DNA of 64,000 nucleotides from assembly GCF_024868665.1 (NCBI RefSeq), contig NC_079890.1, positions 33,965,831 through 34,029,830 on the forward strand. The letters are read 5' to 3'. A program made the translations under genes and the position numbers. This document shows, piece after piece, positions 11,817-24,535 of this stretch. Under the pieces are notes generated by a model, which saw nothing but the letters and a program-made list of their open reading frames with translations, made no database searches and was not told the DNA's origin. This stretch comes from Triplophysa rosa (taxonomy: Eukaryota; Chordata; Actinopteri; Cypriniformes; Nemacheilidae). Every line of letters begins with the position of its first letter. The first letter of the stretch is position 1.

Positions 11817-14800
11817 ATGCCTCCTCTGCCATGACCACGGGAAGTCCTCGCAGTCCTTTTCCTACCTCTTCCAGTTCATCCTCACACTCCACGCCGGCTT
11901 CGGAGCGGGCCACGGCGCACGAAAGTGGCACGCCGGGAGATGCAGGTGGCCGTAGGAAAGCCGAGGAAAGTAAGCTCTCCGGCGGTGCCAGGGTTTGTGG
12001 AGAAAAAGGTGCCGGAACCAACCAGCAGCAACACCAGATGACGCCCTCCAAGCGTCCTGTTCTCAACATCTCGCCTCCACCTGAGGACCTGTTCGATGAT
12101 AGCCAAATGTCCTGCCAGGACGAGCTGCAGCATGACTCGGAGCAGAGCAACAGTATCTGGATGGAAAAATCGGCCTCTAACTTCAGCATCGTGAGCTCCA
12201 GCTCTTACAATGACAACACCGAAGTGCCCCGCAAGGCCCGCAAGTGCACCCCACGGCAGAAGCCAGGACCAAAGCCAGCCTCTGCTGAAGAGGCCAGCAT
12301 GGATGTCTTTGATGCAGATAGTGCCAAAGGCCCACACTTTGTACTCTCGCAGCTTGGCCCAGACAGCAAGGCCTGTTCCAAAGCAAGGTGAGTCATTTCA
12401 GTACAATGGTATGTTTGTGCCTTTGGGCATTTGTAAAAATTCTGTGGCCTTTTTGTTGTTTAAACCGTTCAACTCCTCCTTCTTTGTTTGTTCTGTTTAA
12501 TGAAAACCAATGTTTCCTGTCATGTCATAACTTGATAGCTCTATTTTCATTATTTGAAAAGCAGTGGTTAATGGCAACCGACCAGTGAGCCACAATCTTT
12601 AGTTTGATACTCATCAGCAGTCCTTGTTTTTTTAGTTCTGAGGGACCACAAGCATCCGGTCACAAAGGTGGGATATTGTCTTGTCAGTATCCCCAGAAAA
12701 GCGAAGGCAAAGAACTGAAGATTCTGGTACAGCCTGAGACTCAACACCGAGCGCGCTACCTGACCGAGGGCAGCCGAGGGTCCGTCAAAGACCGAACGCA
12801 GCAGGGTTTCCCTACTATCAATGTGCGTCAGGCGCAGAACTAGTTCTTCTTGTTTAGACAAAGCAGATGAAACGCACGTCCACATGGTCATTTTTTACTT
12901 TTTTGTATACGTTTTGGTGTAAAACCACACATTTTTTGGTCCTTACAGCTCGATGGAGTGAAGGAGCCAGTGGTCCTGCTCATTTTTGTGGGCAACGATG
13001 CTGGACGTGTCAAGCCTCATGGCTTCTACCAGGCCTGTAGGGTTACGGGCCGCAACACAACCACCTGTAGAGAAGTGGACATCGAAGGTACCACTGTCAT
13101 CGAAGTGCCTCTGAACCCAAGCAGCAATATGACTTTAGCGTATGTAACTTTTAAAAAGTATATATTACGTGGTCAGTTTACGCTTTGAATTTCCTATAAA
13201 TAGTACTGCTGTAATGAATATCCAATAAAGAGCAGTTCCCAGTACAGATATGAATCGTGTCCAACTGACTGTTGGGTGTATTTACAGCGTGGATTGTGTG
13301 GGGATCCTGAAGCTCAGGAATGCTGACGTGGAGGCCCGTATCGGGGTGGCCGGATCTAAGAAGAAGAGCACCCGAGCCAGGCTGATTTTCCGAGTCAACA
13401 TCCCACGGCCCGATGGCTCTGTGCTCACGTTACAGGCCTCCTCTTCTCCCATACTGTGCAGTGAGTGGCTTTTGAGTTATTCATAGCATCACCCTGCTGG
13501 CAAGCCCAGCTGGTGCTCTCATCACATAGGAGACGTAGAGATTAGTGCAGGGCATAATGAATGTTTATATTATTAGGGTCAAAGGCGTGGAAACAAATAA
13601 AAGAAAAAATGCTTGTGGTTGCTTTTCCAGGTAAAAGTAGTTGCACTGGCCAGTTAAGAAAGAAAGAAATTTATTTGTTAACTTGGTGTTTGGTGTCTCA
13701 ACTAATGTAGGAAAGTGTTAAAAACACCAAGGTCTGGGGTTTTATTTTTCAAGACTGATATGGATGGTTAAAATTAAAGATGCACTGATATATCTGCCAA
13801 TAACATTAAATTGGCTATCAGGGCCGATATATCCCATCAATCAAAAGAGGACAGGAAAATGCAAAGAATTTGTGCCCTGTATATAGAAAATATATGGTAT
13901 CCGTGGAGAAATTTAGTATCGGTGCATCTCTGGTTAAAGCAGCACTATAGAACTTTTGCTCACAGGTTCCCCATGTGGTTGATAAGCGCAATTGTCTGTT
14001 ACCAGTGTCTGTTACCGCTGTATAAGCTTTCCCGTGGGCGTGCAATACACATGCATTTGTTTACCAAGCTGATGGAACCTGCGAATGCAGAAACGTTGTT
14101 TGGAAACCAAATCGCACTCTTCGGCAGGCAGGGGATGGGCGTGTACCGACCTGAACACAGAACTTGCAGAGTGTGGTTGTAGCCGCTATGAGGCTGCTCA
14201 GGTAGCAGCGGCAGTAGAATTCGTCTGGTTGAGAGTTGTTCTACCACTGAAATAATTTTTGAGACATTATTTTGGTCTAAAAACTACAAAGTGTTGCTTT
14301 AAAATGTGTGTACCCTGTTGCATTGTAGGTTGCTTTGAATGATGCGCAACTAGAAAGGTTTTTAAACTTGTTAGAAACAGATTCCAGTTTAGCACATCAT
14401 AAATCAGTATTGGGCAATAAACTTGTAGCTATTTAGTACTTTGTTGGCTCAAATTCGCAGAGGTGTAAAGAGTACCTGAAAACCATACTTAAGTAAAAGT
14501 ACAGATACCTTGCAGTGAAAATTACTCCATTACAAGTTACAAGTCACCAATTCCAAAACAACTTCAGTAAAAGTCTTAGAGTATCTGATTTTAACAGTAC
14601 TTGAGTATTTTACTCATACTAAATGTAGGCTCAAAGAAGCACTAGTACTCAACACTTAAGAGACACTTCAGTGAAAAACTAGAAACAGTTGGTTTGTGAG
14701 GAGAGCAATCGCATTTATTTTCTTAAATCATAATAAGACTGAACACCTCAAAATTGCAACAAATCATGGTCGACACCATAACCTACGTCTATTACAAACA

Positions 14801-17800
14801 CCCTAAGTCTCATTTAAGCTCAAGTGCTCATAAGTAAACCAAACTCCTTCAAAAAGGTCTCTTCAATGTAACGGATAAATAAAATAATGTTAAGTAGAAT
14901 TAAAAAGTCAAAGCCTTTTTGCACTGGACATGCTGGTTTGGGCCTCATCGCCAGCTGCAGTCATGTCCTCATTTCACATACACTGTTAGCCCTTACCTGC
15001 CATTTCTACAGTAATATATTGGCAACACTGTTGCCAGCTAGTTACTGTAGGTGTTTTACAGTAAACTACTGCAATGGCTGTTTGAAGATATCAATAACAT
15101 CTTCACATATTACAGACACCACTTTCACTTTATTTCTGTCATCTGTGTAAGATCTTATTGAGATTTAACTCTAGTTCATAGTGGTTCAATTATGTTTTAA
15201 GTCACCATTATGGTGATCAGTGTTTGCTTTGGTTGGACTCTTTGACTTTCTTGTAGCTTTAAAATGTACACTTATACAATAACACTGAAAGGGACTTTAC
15301 AGGAACCGCAACTTTATGTTTGCTTAGTAACTGAAGATACATATGAAAGAATTCAATCATTAAATAATAATAATATAGCATTTAAGATTTATTAAGATAT
15401 GTTTGGTAAAGTGATTACATGTTATAATGGAAAGATCTCTGTCAGAAAATCTTTCTTTGCAATTGAGACACAGTTAGTCACTTGACATACAAACCTCATC
15501 AAAATCCACAAGATTGTAGTACCTTCATTGCCCTGTAAATGGCAATATTAATTATAAGATAGGTGCCATGCAAAATGTAGTGTGTAATTGCATTAGTCAT
15601 TACAAATGTAGTGGAGTAAAGAGTACATATGCTTGTTCAAAAATGTAGTCAAGTAGAGAGTAAAAGTTGCTAATATCTTTAATACTCAGTACAACTACAA
15701 AGTAGCCAAAAAGATACTTAAGTAAAGTAACTAAGTACATTTACTCCAATACTTTACACCACTGCAAATTCGTGAGTAAAAACTTAATATTTGGTCATGG
15801 TCTTCTGCACAGAAACATTGTTATGTGGCTCTGGTCCTAACGGCAGCTCGCTTGTGTTTTCACAGCTCAGCCTGCAGGAGTACCTGAGATTCTCAAGAAG
15901 AGTTTGCACAGCTGTTCGGTCAAAGGCGAGAGTGAAGTCTTCATTATTGGAAAAAACTTCCTCAAAGGAACCAAAGTTATATTTCAGGAAAACGCTTCAG
16001 GTACATGATCAGCGTTTTATCGTAACATGATCTGTTTTACCCGCGACTGCTTGTAACCTCTGTCTGTATTTTTTACTGCTGCAGATGATAAGTCATGGAA
16101 GGCAGAGGCAGACATCGACATGGATTTTTTCCATCAGGTAAGCCGCAGCATCTGCTGTTCCTATTATTTGACTGTGTGGGCTGATCAAGCGTTGCAGAAA
16201 TAGAGGCAGCTTTGTGCAGGTCACAGATATCACCGTCCCCAATTGTTGCCTGGCGGGACTTTGGCAAGCGTTACAGATTGCTGACCTAGATACACAAACA
16301 GAATTCTGTTCTGTTGCGTTTTCAATGTTGTGTCGTGCTGTTTTTTGTTCTGTTATATCCTGGTTTGGTTGTGGCTCTGTTGTGTGTGACTTGAGACGTA
16401 ATATGTGCCGCTGATTGGTGATACATATTGAGAGCAGATAAAGAGGGATAATTGAGTCAATGTATGTTGTATGTAGTTGTTAAGGTGTTCTGAGTGGTTA
16501 CTAAGGTGTTGCTAGGTGGCTAATTTCTTAATCAAAAGAGCCTACTTAAAGGGACAGTTCACCCAAAAAAGAAAATTCTGTCATCATTTACTCACCCTTG
16601 AGTTATTCCAAATCTGTATAAATGTATTTGTTCAGATGAACACCGAGAAAGATATTTGGACGAATGCTTGTAACCAAAAAGATCTTGGCCACCATTGACT
16701 ACCATAGTAGGAAAATTACAATGGTAGTCAAAATAACTTTTTGCTTTCCTACGTTCTCCCTTCCAAAATATCTTCTTTTGTTTTCACCAGAACAAAGAAA
16801 TTTATGAAGCAATTTTTCCTACTATGGTAGTCAGTGGTGGCCAAGAACTGTTTTTCATCAGAACAAAGAAATGTATAAAGATTTTTAACTTAAGCGTGAG
16901 TACTGTATATGAAGACCATTTTTGAGTAAACTGTTCCTTTAAACAACAATGTGGTCCTTGTGTGTTGCTTAGGTCCTTTCTACAGTGTATGAGAGTCAAG
17001 TATTTTTCGTTTATTCATTATAGCAACCCTCTTCTCTTTCATGTCTGTATCGCATACTGTGTGGAATTAGTTAAGTTGAATTCTTCTCATCCCCAAGTCT
17101 CTAGAAACCATTTTGAAAGATATAAACAACACTGGGTCAGAAACTCTTTTCCTGTTTCAGTTTTGTAACACTACACAAATGTAAGAACAAAATACAACGA
17201 ACAGAACATTTAGAATTTAATCGAAATCTTTGAAGGGATATTTCACCCAAAAATGAAAATTCTGTCATCATTTACTCACTCTCAGGTTGTTCCAAACCTG
17301 TACAAATTTCTTTGTTCTGCTGAACACAAAGGAAGATATTTGGAAGAGATGAATGGGGGATGAGATCTGTTTCGTTACTGACATTCTTCCAAATAGCTTA
17401 CTTTTTGTTCTTACGTTTGGGTGCTTTTATTTCTTTGATCACACAGTGCAACGTGTATAATCTATTTCTCACGTCTCTCCTCTTTCAGAATCATTTAATT
17501 GTCAAAGTCCCTCCATATCAAAACCAGGCTATCACATCTCCTGTGTCTGTTTGTATCTATGTTGTGACAAATGCTGGACGTTCCCATGATTTGCAACCAT
17601 TTACATACACTCCAGAACCAGGTCAGAGTAATAAAAGTTCACAGTTTTAAGTTTAGCAGTTATAAAATCCTTAAAGGAACACTCCACTTTTTTGGAAATA
17701 GGCTCATTCTCCAACTCCCCCAGAGTTAATAAGTTGAGTTTTACCGTTTTGGAATCTATTCACCAGATCTCCGGGTCTGGCGATAGCACTTTTAGCATAG

Positions 17801-20800
17801 CTTAGCATAGATCATTGAATCCAATTAGACCAGTAGCATCGCGTTCAAAAATGACCGAAGAGTTTCGATATTTTTCCTATTTAAAACTTGATCTTCTGTA
17901 CTTACAGTATATCGTGTGCTAAAACCAGCAGAAAATGAAAAGTTATGATTTTCTAGGCCGATATGATTAGGAACTATACTCCCATTCCGGCGTAATAATC
18001 AAGGAAGTTTGCTGCCGTAACATGGCCGCAGCAGGCGCAGTGATATCACACAGCGCATGTGGAAATAGGCTAACTTCCGTCAACATATCCAACGTGACCA
18101 AATACTTGCACAAGGAGCGTGCCTTGCAACCATGGAGACATTTCAGGCGCTGTGTGATATCACTGCGCCTGCTGCGGCCATGTTACGGCAGCAAACTTCC
18201 TTGATTATTGCGCCGGAATGGGAGTATAGTTCCTAATCATATCGGCCTAGAAAATCGTGACTTTTCATTTTCCGCTGGTCTTGGCACACGATATAAGTAC
18301 AGAAGAGTCAAGTTTTAAATAGGAAAAATATCGAAACTCTTTGGTCATTTTTGAACGCGATGCTACTGGTCTAATTGGATTCAATGATCTATGCTAAGCT
18401 ATGCTAAAAGTGCTATCGCCAGACCCGGAGATCGGCTGAATAGATTCCAAAACGGTAAAACTCTGGGGGAGCTGGAGAATGAGCCTATTTCCAAAAAAAG
18501 TGGAGTGTTCCTTTAAGTCTAACAATAATAAAACATCCTTGCTTTCAGTTGTTGATTCCTCAGTGAAGAAGGAAGTCTTGCCTCCAGTGACTCCCTGTTG
18601 TTTTGAACAAATAAAAGGTAAGCAAACATGGTTATGAGCATCATCATATGCAACACAATCATAAATGACCTTCTGTCTGTTGTTTTTTATAGTAATAGAT
18701 AGTGCCTTGATGACCCCGGTTTTGTCTCTTGTTAAACAAGAAGAGGCGACTCCGATGGAGGTCTCCAGTAACCCCTCTGCCTTTAAGGTCTGTATGTGAG
18801 AAGCGCTAAACTGAACAAAACACAGTAAATCAATTATTACCCCCTGAATTTCCTTGATTTCTTGTAGTTAAATGATCTTATTTGCAATCCAGCAGACCTC
18901 CAATGTCATCAATTCAGCCCAGCAAGCCTTAGATATGAGTACCGAGATCTCCGCCAACAGCTGCACGTTTTCCAGTCCTCTGACCCACCAAACCCGAGAA
19001 CAGGAACAGTCACAGAACTCCGGCTTTTCCAACAAAGAAGCCTTCAGCACCATCCAGGAACAGGACCTTGCCCCCAGCGGCTCTTTCCACATGCCCAGTA
19101 AATCTCTTCTCCAGCAAGGAGTTCAGCCATTCCTCCTGGAACACAGAGACGGCCTCGGACAGGAGAGATCCAGCAACACCGGCGGTTCGATGGTGGGACT
19201 TTCGCCAATAGACGAAAACCCGCAGCAACAGCTTTCGCTACTGCCCCCAGATGAGGTGGCACAGCTAGAGCAAGCTGTGCGGCAACTCCAAGCGAAGGGA
19301 TTCTGCAACATTCAACTTCAGACTGAGAATTCGCTGTCGAAGCAGCGACAGCATCATCTTCAACAACAGCAGCAGCAGCAAATTCAGCTTCAGCAGCAAA
19401 TTCATCAACAAGAGCAGCAAATTCAACTTCAGCAACAAATTCAGCAACAAGAGCAGCAAATTCAACTGCAGCAGCAGATCCAACAACAAGAGCAGCAAAT
19501 TCAACTGCAGCAGCAGATCCAACAACAAGAGCAGCAAATTCAACTGCAGCAACAGATCCAACAACAAGAGCAGCAAATTCATCTGCAGCAGCAAATTCAG
19601 CAACAACAGCAGCAGATCCAACAACAAGAGCAGCAAATTAAACTGCAGCAGCAGCAAGTTCTGGAGAACCTTCAACATCACCTCTTTCAGCCTCCAGTTC
19701 AACTCCATTGTAGTTCGGAGCAGCAAGGCTCTTCGCAGGTTATGGTGCAGAACGGATCTCCTCTTTTCCAGCAGACACCACCACCCCAACAACAGCAGCA
19801 GCAGGCAGCCTTGTTCCAGCAAGCCAAGGAGCTCATATCCATCCAAACTGGCTTTCTTCAACAGCAACCCAATCATTCCTCACAGTCCCTCTTTCACACC
19901 TCCACAGCCATGACTGAAGCGCAAAGCCCACAGGAAGCTCTTTTTCACACTCAGAAGACCTCGCCCAACCAGGATCAAGTCCAAGCTTCTCTTTTCCAAA
20001 GCAATGTCACGGTTCTCAGCGGGTCCAACATGGCGACAGACGCTCAGCCCTCTGCGACCAGCATGTTTCTTTCCCAGAATGCCGTACCTGGTCAACTCGC
20101 AGTCAACACCAGTCAGCCACAGCAACTGGCTTTCCTCACGTCTTCTCTAGAGGCCCCATCCGTGTTTCAGACTCCAACCCAGCTGTCCCCCATTCAGCAA
20201 AGCACTCCAATGGAGCAGCAGCAGTCACCACAGCAGGCCCAACCTGGATCCATCTTTCAAAGCATCTCCCAGTCACCAAGCAAACTTTCCTCTGGCCAGC
20301 AGCAGCCGCCCGGTTTACTCCTCAGTTCCCTAACTTCTACAGTAACACAAGAGCAAACCTCCGGTCTGTTATTTGGTGGCCAGAACAACAGCAGCCTAAG
20401 TTCTCCAGAACAACAGAACTCTTCTCTACCTTTTAGCATCAGGCAACAGGAGCCATCTGAGCCCATGACGTATCGTGATCAGAGTGCTATGGTGGTCAAC
20501 CCGTCCTCAAACAAGCCCATGTTCCAGGACCAGCAACCCATGCAGCTTGCGTCGAGTTCTGGGAGTGACCCTTCGCAGTCTCTAAACCTCTACATGGCTC
20601 AACCTAACATGCCAGCGGGAGTGGCTCCTCAAGAAACCCTTTTTGCGCCGCAGAGTGACATAACTTGTATTCAGACCAGCACTTCATCACCTGTACAACA
20701 GCCTGGTCCCATTTTTCAGACCACAATGAGTGGAGGTCTCAACCAGCCCAACCAAAATCAGCAGCCCAATCTGTTCCTCTTTGAGATCCAGAATGGTAAG

Positions 20801-21129
20801 GCAATGAATATTCCTTAGTTCCCAGTAATAAGCCTAAAAGACTATTTTTTCCATAATTCTGAAGTATAACTTATTGGCACCATTTCCTTTCTGCAGAGTG
20901 CCATCAACTGATGAACTCTCAAGGAACTACACTCTCTGATCAGATTATCGGCATCAATCAGTCTGGTCCAACTCAACAAGGCAGAGAGGTCCAGTCTTTA
21001 CTTGGGCAGTCCATGTCAGACACTGGATCTGTGCATACCCCCATGACAACGTCTCAGAACATGGAGAAGATTGATGACCTTCTGGTTAGCCTTCAGGAGC
21101 AAGGCAATAACATCTCTCACTCCTATTAG
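11817..21129 (+). CDS. nfat5: Nuclear factor of activated T cells 5 (NFAT5/TonEBP), 5'-incomplete
   Basis: NFAT5 is a Rel-family transcription factor that turns on osmoprotective genes under hypertonic stress. Coding exons are 11817-12387, 12636-12822, 12949-13139, 13288-13460, 15866-16000, 16085-16137, 17489-17621, 18549-18617, 18693-18787, 18893-20795 and 20897-21129. They give about 1246 residues with consistent phases. Seen in order: the acidic motif [19 protein letters not shown]; the Rel-homology DNA loop [14 protein letters not shown]; the IPT/TIG dimerisation domain (GVPEILKKS to TNAGRSHD); a large Gln-rich activation exon; and the conserved end [16 protein letters not shown]. The first visible exon begins with the last two bases of an Asp codon (G|AT), so at least one coding exon lies upstream, off the window. 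An internal ATG at 11831 could serve a shorter isoform. Whether this is the a or b teleost duplicate cannot be told. Confidence 0.97.
13779..13932. mobile_element. Degraded hAT-type MITE in nfat5 intron
   Basis: AAAGATGCACTGATA near the left and TATCGGTGCATCTCT at the right resemble the ends of the 9652-10330 element. Interior motifs such as GGCCGATATAT also resemble it. Flanks contain GGTTAAA on both sides but not as a clean 8-bp duplication. A short, decayed relative. Confidence 0.6.
14458..15764. mobile_element. Non-autonomous hAT-type element in nfat5 intron
   Basis: It starts CAGAGGTGTAAAGAGTACC and ends ACTTTACACCACTG, imperfect inverted ends. A perfect 8-bp duplication CAAATTCG lies at 14450-14457 and 15765-15772. 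Subterminal ACTTAAGTAAAAGTA-type repeats appear at both sides. It is 1307 bp with no transposase ORF, and sits between the exons ending at 13460 and starting at 15866. Confidence 0.9.
16546..16942. mobile_element. Short inverted-repeat MITE, copy 1
   Basis: Ends are TTAAAGGGACAGTTCACCC and AAACTGTTCCTTTAA. The body reads TCTGTCATCATTTACTCACC early and contains facing copies of CCTACTATGGTAGTCA-type sequence, giving a second internal inverted repeat. It belongs to the abundant teleost class of short inverted-repeat elements (Angel-like; the name is from memory). It lies in an nfat5 intron. Confidence 0.85.
17232..17430. mobile_element. Same MITE family, partial copy 2
   Basis: GGGATATTTCACCCAAAAAT and CTGTCATCATTTACTCACT at the left match the other copies. 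The right part decays into ACATTCTTCCAAATA before the nfat5 exon at 17489. No intact right end is visible. Confidence 0.7.
17671..18516. repeat. Large foldback element in nfat5 intron
   Basis: The left arm 17671-18056 and right arm 18147-18516 are near-perfect reverse complements of about 370-386 bp around a loop of about 90 bp. Outer ends read TTAAAGGAACACTCCACTTT and AAGTGGAGTGTTCCTTTAA. Inner ends read GTGATATCACACAGCG and GCGCTGTGTGATATCAC. The nfat5 pre-mRNA would carry both arms and could fold into a very long hairpin. A short ORF at 18022-18204 is a by-product of the palindrome. Confidence 0.95.
19382..19660 (+). repeat. nfat5: In-frame 39-bp (13-residue) Gln-rich tandem repeat in nfat5
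   Basis: Units starting at 19382, 19421, 19460, 19499, 19538 and 19577 encode variants of [13 protein letters not shown], followed by a modified copy up to about 19660. The spacing is exactly 39 bp. Ile/Leu recur at regular places within glutamine, so the segment could form a helix or coiled coil. It sits at the start of the Gln-rich activation region. Confidence 0.93.
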
Positions 21130-24085
21130 GGCCTTTTGGGTTTAGCTGCCCAGTATCTCCATTCCACATATGATTGTAGATATTTCCTGCACACATATTG
21201 GATATTTGGATGACCTCTAAATTGGATATTAAAATATTTTCAATGCCGGACTCGGAGACATGTTGCTGATGCCCCAAATAGTGATTCTTAGAATTAACTG
21301 TCAGAGAGCACTTTTGGACTGGATTGAAAAAAACAGACCACACTGTATGAGGGACAACAATTATGTCTCAGTGGCATCACTACAAACAAGAACTTTATTT
21401 GTAGACACCATGGTTTTCTTAGTGAGCCTTTGTGATGTTTATTTTGTTACTGTGAAGTAAACTTATCATAAAATATTAAAAGCCGACTTCACATATTTTG
21501 ATTCAAACAGTCTGAAATAAGACTTCTATTTTTAACAAATTTGTAAACACTCAATTAATACCTTTTAACTTTCAGTACACTTGAGTATCTATTTATAAGC
21601 AATTTTTTAATTCGTAAGTGAACCCGCAAAAGAAAATATCTAATTTAATAATATAAAATTTGCTTTAGCATTTACCTACTAGCACTTTAAATACATTTTC
21701 AGTGTGGTTAGTTACTTTTGACTTTCATTAGACTTTCTATCTCAAATCATGTTTACTGTATGTTTAACCTTGTCTTTAATCTGTGTAGACTGTAGATTGG
21801 TCCTGTTAATTCCCATCAATTAGAAATGCACATTCCTGGTAAGAAATCTGATCCAATATTATCAGAATCGTAAAAAAAATTCAGCCTTCATTTATCTTTT
21901 AATTTTGGTTTACACAAGTCATTTCTTGCCATCTCATTTAGATGATGTCTGCGTTTTGCATGTCTGAATATTGTATACGTTTGTGTCTTTATTTTATGAT
22001 AAGATCTCTAAAAGTAAATCTTTATTAAAAAGTATGTTTATTCTTATACTGAATCTGAAATATTGACATATGATGTTATTTTGTGTCTTTGTGTGTGATT
22101 CTCTTATTTTATGAGCCAGCGTCTGGTACGCTGAAATAGGACATGTTGCTTTCTTTGCAAAGAATTGTCTGACCAGTATTACCAACAAGTTATCTGACTA
22201 TACTGACAAACAGTATAGGAAGCAACTCTTTTTAGGACCGATCGCTCTATAGAGATATTTTTTTATCAAGTCTTGTAATAGCATCTTACTGTTAAGTTCT
22301 AACCATGTCAAGACCTCAGACCATGTCGAGTTTGCTCTGTCATTTATCTACATAATTAATAATTCGATTTTGTTGTTCAATTGGTTCAATTTTTCTATAT
22401 TTGGTTGTGAAGTGAATTTGTTTTGAATGTAAAAGAACACTGTGCGAGTTCTGTTGTTCTGGTTATTTCACGCTCACATATGCGGTCTAGGGTCAGGCAT
22501 GATAAAGCTGCCCAGCTGGCATTTATTTAGTTGAATATATACATTATGATAAAGCTGTAATGTTTTAGAAATGGCTCATTTGAGCTTACACTGTTTGGGT
22601 TAAAGGTCAAATTGCTGACCACGTTCTTTGCTCAGAACCAACTTTTGTAGTCGAGACTATTTTAACCTCGTTTTGGAGACGTTTTGATTGAAGGGTGCTC
22701 TCATACGTCTCTGCATGGGGAAGAACTGTGAACTTTAACTGGATAAAGAGCTTTCCGTAACTCATATTCATCTCTGTAAAAATATGATTTTTGTCCTTTT
22801 TTGCTTTCCATAGAACTCATTATTTATATGAATATTTACATTGTTCACCATACCTCTTGTAGGAAAGTATTAATTTATTTTTGTTAATGTTGTGTTTAGA
22901 GTGTTCACAATTAGAATCAATGGCTATATTACATTTTAACCCATCTGGAGAATTGTTACAGGACTTTTTATTTACATTGTTGTTTTATTTTGTATTGTTT
23001 GAAGGAGAAAGCATCTGTGTGCAGCCCATATACTGTTGCAACATGATAGTACAGAGAAATTTGGAGTCTGTATCATAGTGCACAGTAATACAGTTGTACA
23101 TTCCTGTTTAAACTCTCATTATTAAAATGGGTCAAAATATATAATCATGCATGGTTGCTATCACAGCTATTTATTTACATAAAAAATAACTTGAGTTCCT
23201 AGTGTGATTTCATTAAGCTTTTGGGAAATAAAAGCCATATAAACAAACACTACCCCTTAAAATTAGATTTTGTATGATTCAAATATTCACATTGGGGTGT
23301 TTTATTTTTATATGGGTGAAATAATGTTGGAAAAACTAAAAGAATTTCAAAGTGTAAGTACAGTTCATGTCCTTTAATATAATTTTCAAACAAAATTTGA
23401 TATACCAATTCAACATAATGTTATTGACACTTGGCATAATATAACTACATTTCAGACACAAACAATATACCTCTAAAAGCACAATTTTATATTGGTCGCA
23501 TGAACTGGAGTTTAATCATAGCTGTGCCTTTGAAAAGCAGATTATTTAGTTACCATTGCCTATTTTGACAAGGTTATTAACCTTCAGTAGTTTCAAAAAA
23601 GACACACTTTACAGTTAACTAAAAAGGATGCTATTTTATATATATTTTTAATATTATACATTCTTGGTTTTTAATGTTGTACAGTCAATATATTGCAAAC
23701 TGCTATGCAGTTAGACTGAGAGCAAGAATTTTTTTTTCCATATTCAGTTTACTTATTTAATCTTTTAACTAAGATAAACTTTTAATGTAATAGCTCTGTT
23801 GCTTATTCCTAATGTGTCATATTAAATGTCACAATAGTAATGTCATTCTTATCACAAGCTGTTTGTGTGAGTTTATTAGCAACGTCAAACAGATGTTTGA
23901 TGTCTCTGATTTGTTAAATGTTGTCATGACTGACAAATAGTCGACGCTGGATGTTAAGCTTCTAAAATATACATTAATTGTGAAACAATTTATAAAAATG
24001 CATATGTGAAAGTTTGTGCTTTTGTTGCTATTTTACTTCTGTAAATGTGCTACAATATATCAATAAAATAGATTAAAATGGTACA
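21130..24085 (+). other. nfat5: Probable nfat5 3' untranslated region
   Basis: Nearly 3 kb of AT-rich sequence follow the stop with no further exon and no sizeable repeat. Possible polyadenylation signals include AATAAA at 23227-23232 and 24062-24067; the latter is the last before kars1. A long 3' UTR is known for NFAT5. The actual end is inferred. Confidence 0.6.
24062..24067 (+). promoter_or_regulatory. nfat5: Candidate distal nfat5 polyadenylation signal
   Basis: A canonical AATAAA followed by a T/G-rich stretch (TTTGTGCATTTATGTTTT), about 780 bp before the kars1 start codon. Earlier AATAAA sites are possible alternatives. Confidence 0.5.
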
Positions 24086-24502
24086 GTTTGTGCATTTATG
24101 TTTTATTTAACTGCAGCAGCAGCTCTACTGGCAGTGAACATAAAATGAAAGTAATAATTTAACATTATGTGTTTTTTTTTTTTTTTTAGCTTGTTAAACA
24201 CAACCGTAGATCGCTCATTATATTACAATAAAAAAACTTTGTTTAAGATTATTTTTCTTTATTAATCTTCCTCATACCCTTAAAACGTAGATGTCCACAG
24301 CTATACTGGGTTTTCCAGTGGTCAGTGAAGGTAGTGCAGGTGACATTTACACAAACACAAATTTAATTAATTTGTAATCGCATCAAATTAGAAAAAAAAT
24401 TCTAAAAAGAGTTCATCACATAATCCCCCCCCTTCTTTATTTGTATTTATATAAGTATACAGATCAAGAAAATATTTTTTCAAAGTCTATTATATAGTTC
24501 TC

Positions 24503-24535
<33 letters not shown>

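Noticed and set aside
11831..12396. Several minus-strand ORFs opposite the first visible nfat5 exon
   Set aside because: They mirror a GC-rich coding exon whose + strand frame matches NFAT5. None has recognisable features.
18022..18204. 60-codon ORF in the nfat5 intron
   Set aside because: It lies across the centre of the foldback element and results from its palindrome.
19265..19876. 203-codon minus-strand Leu-rich ORF
   Set aside because: It is the antisense shadow of the CAG-rich nfat5 exon.
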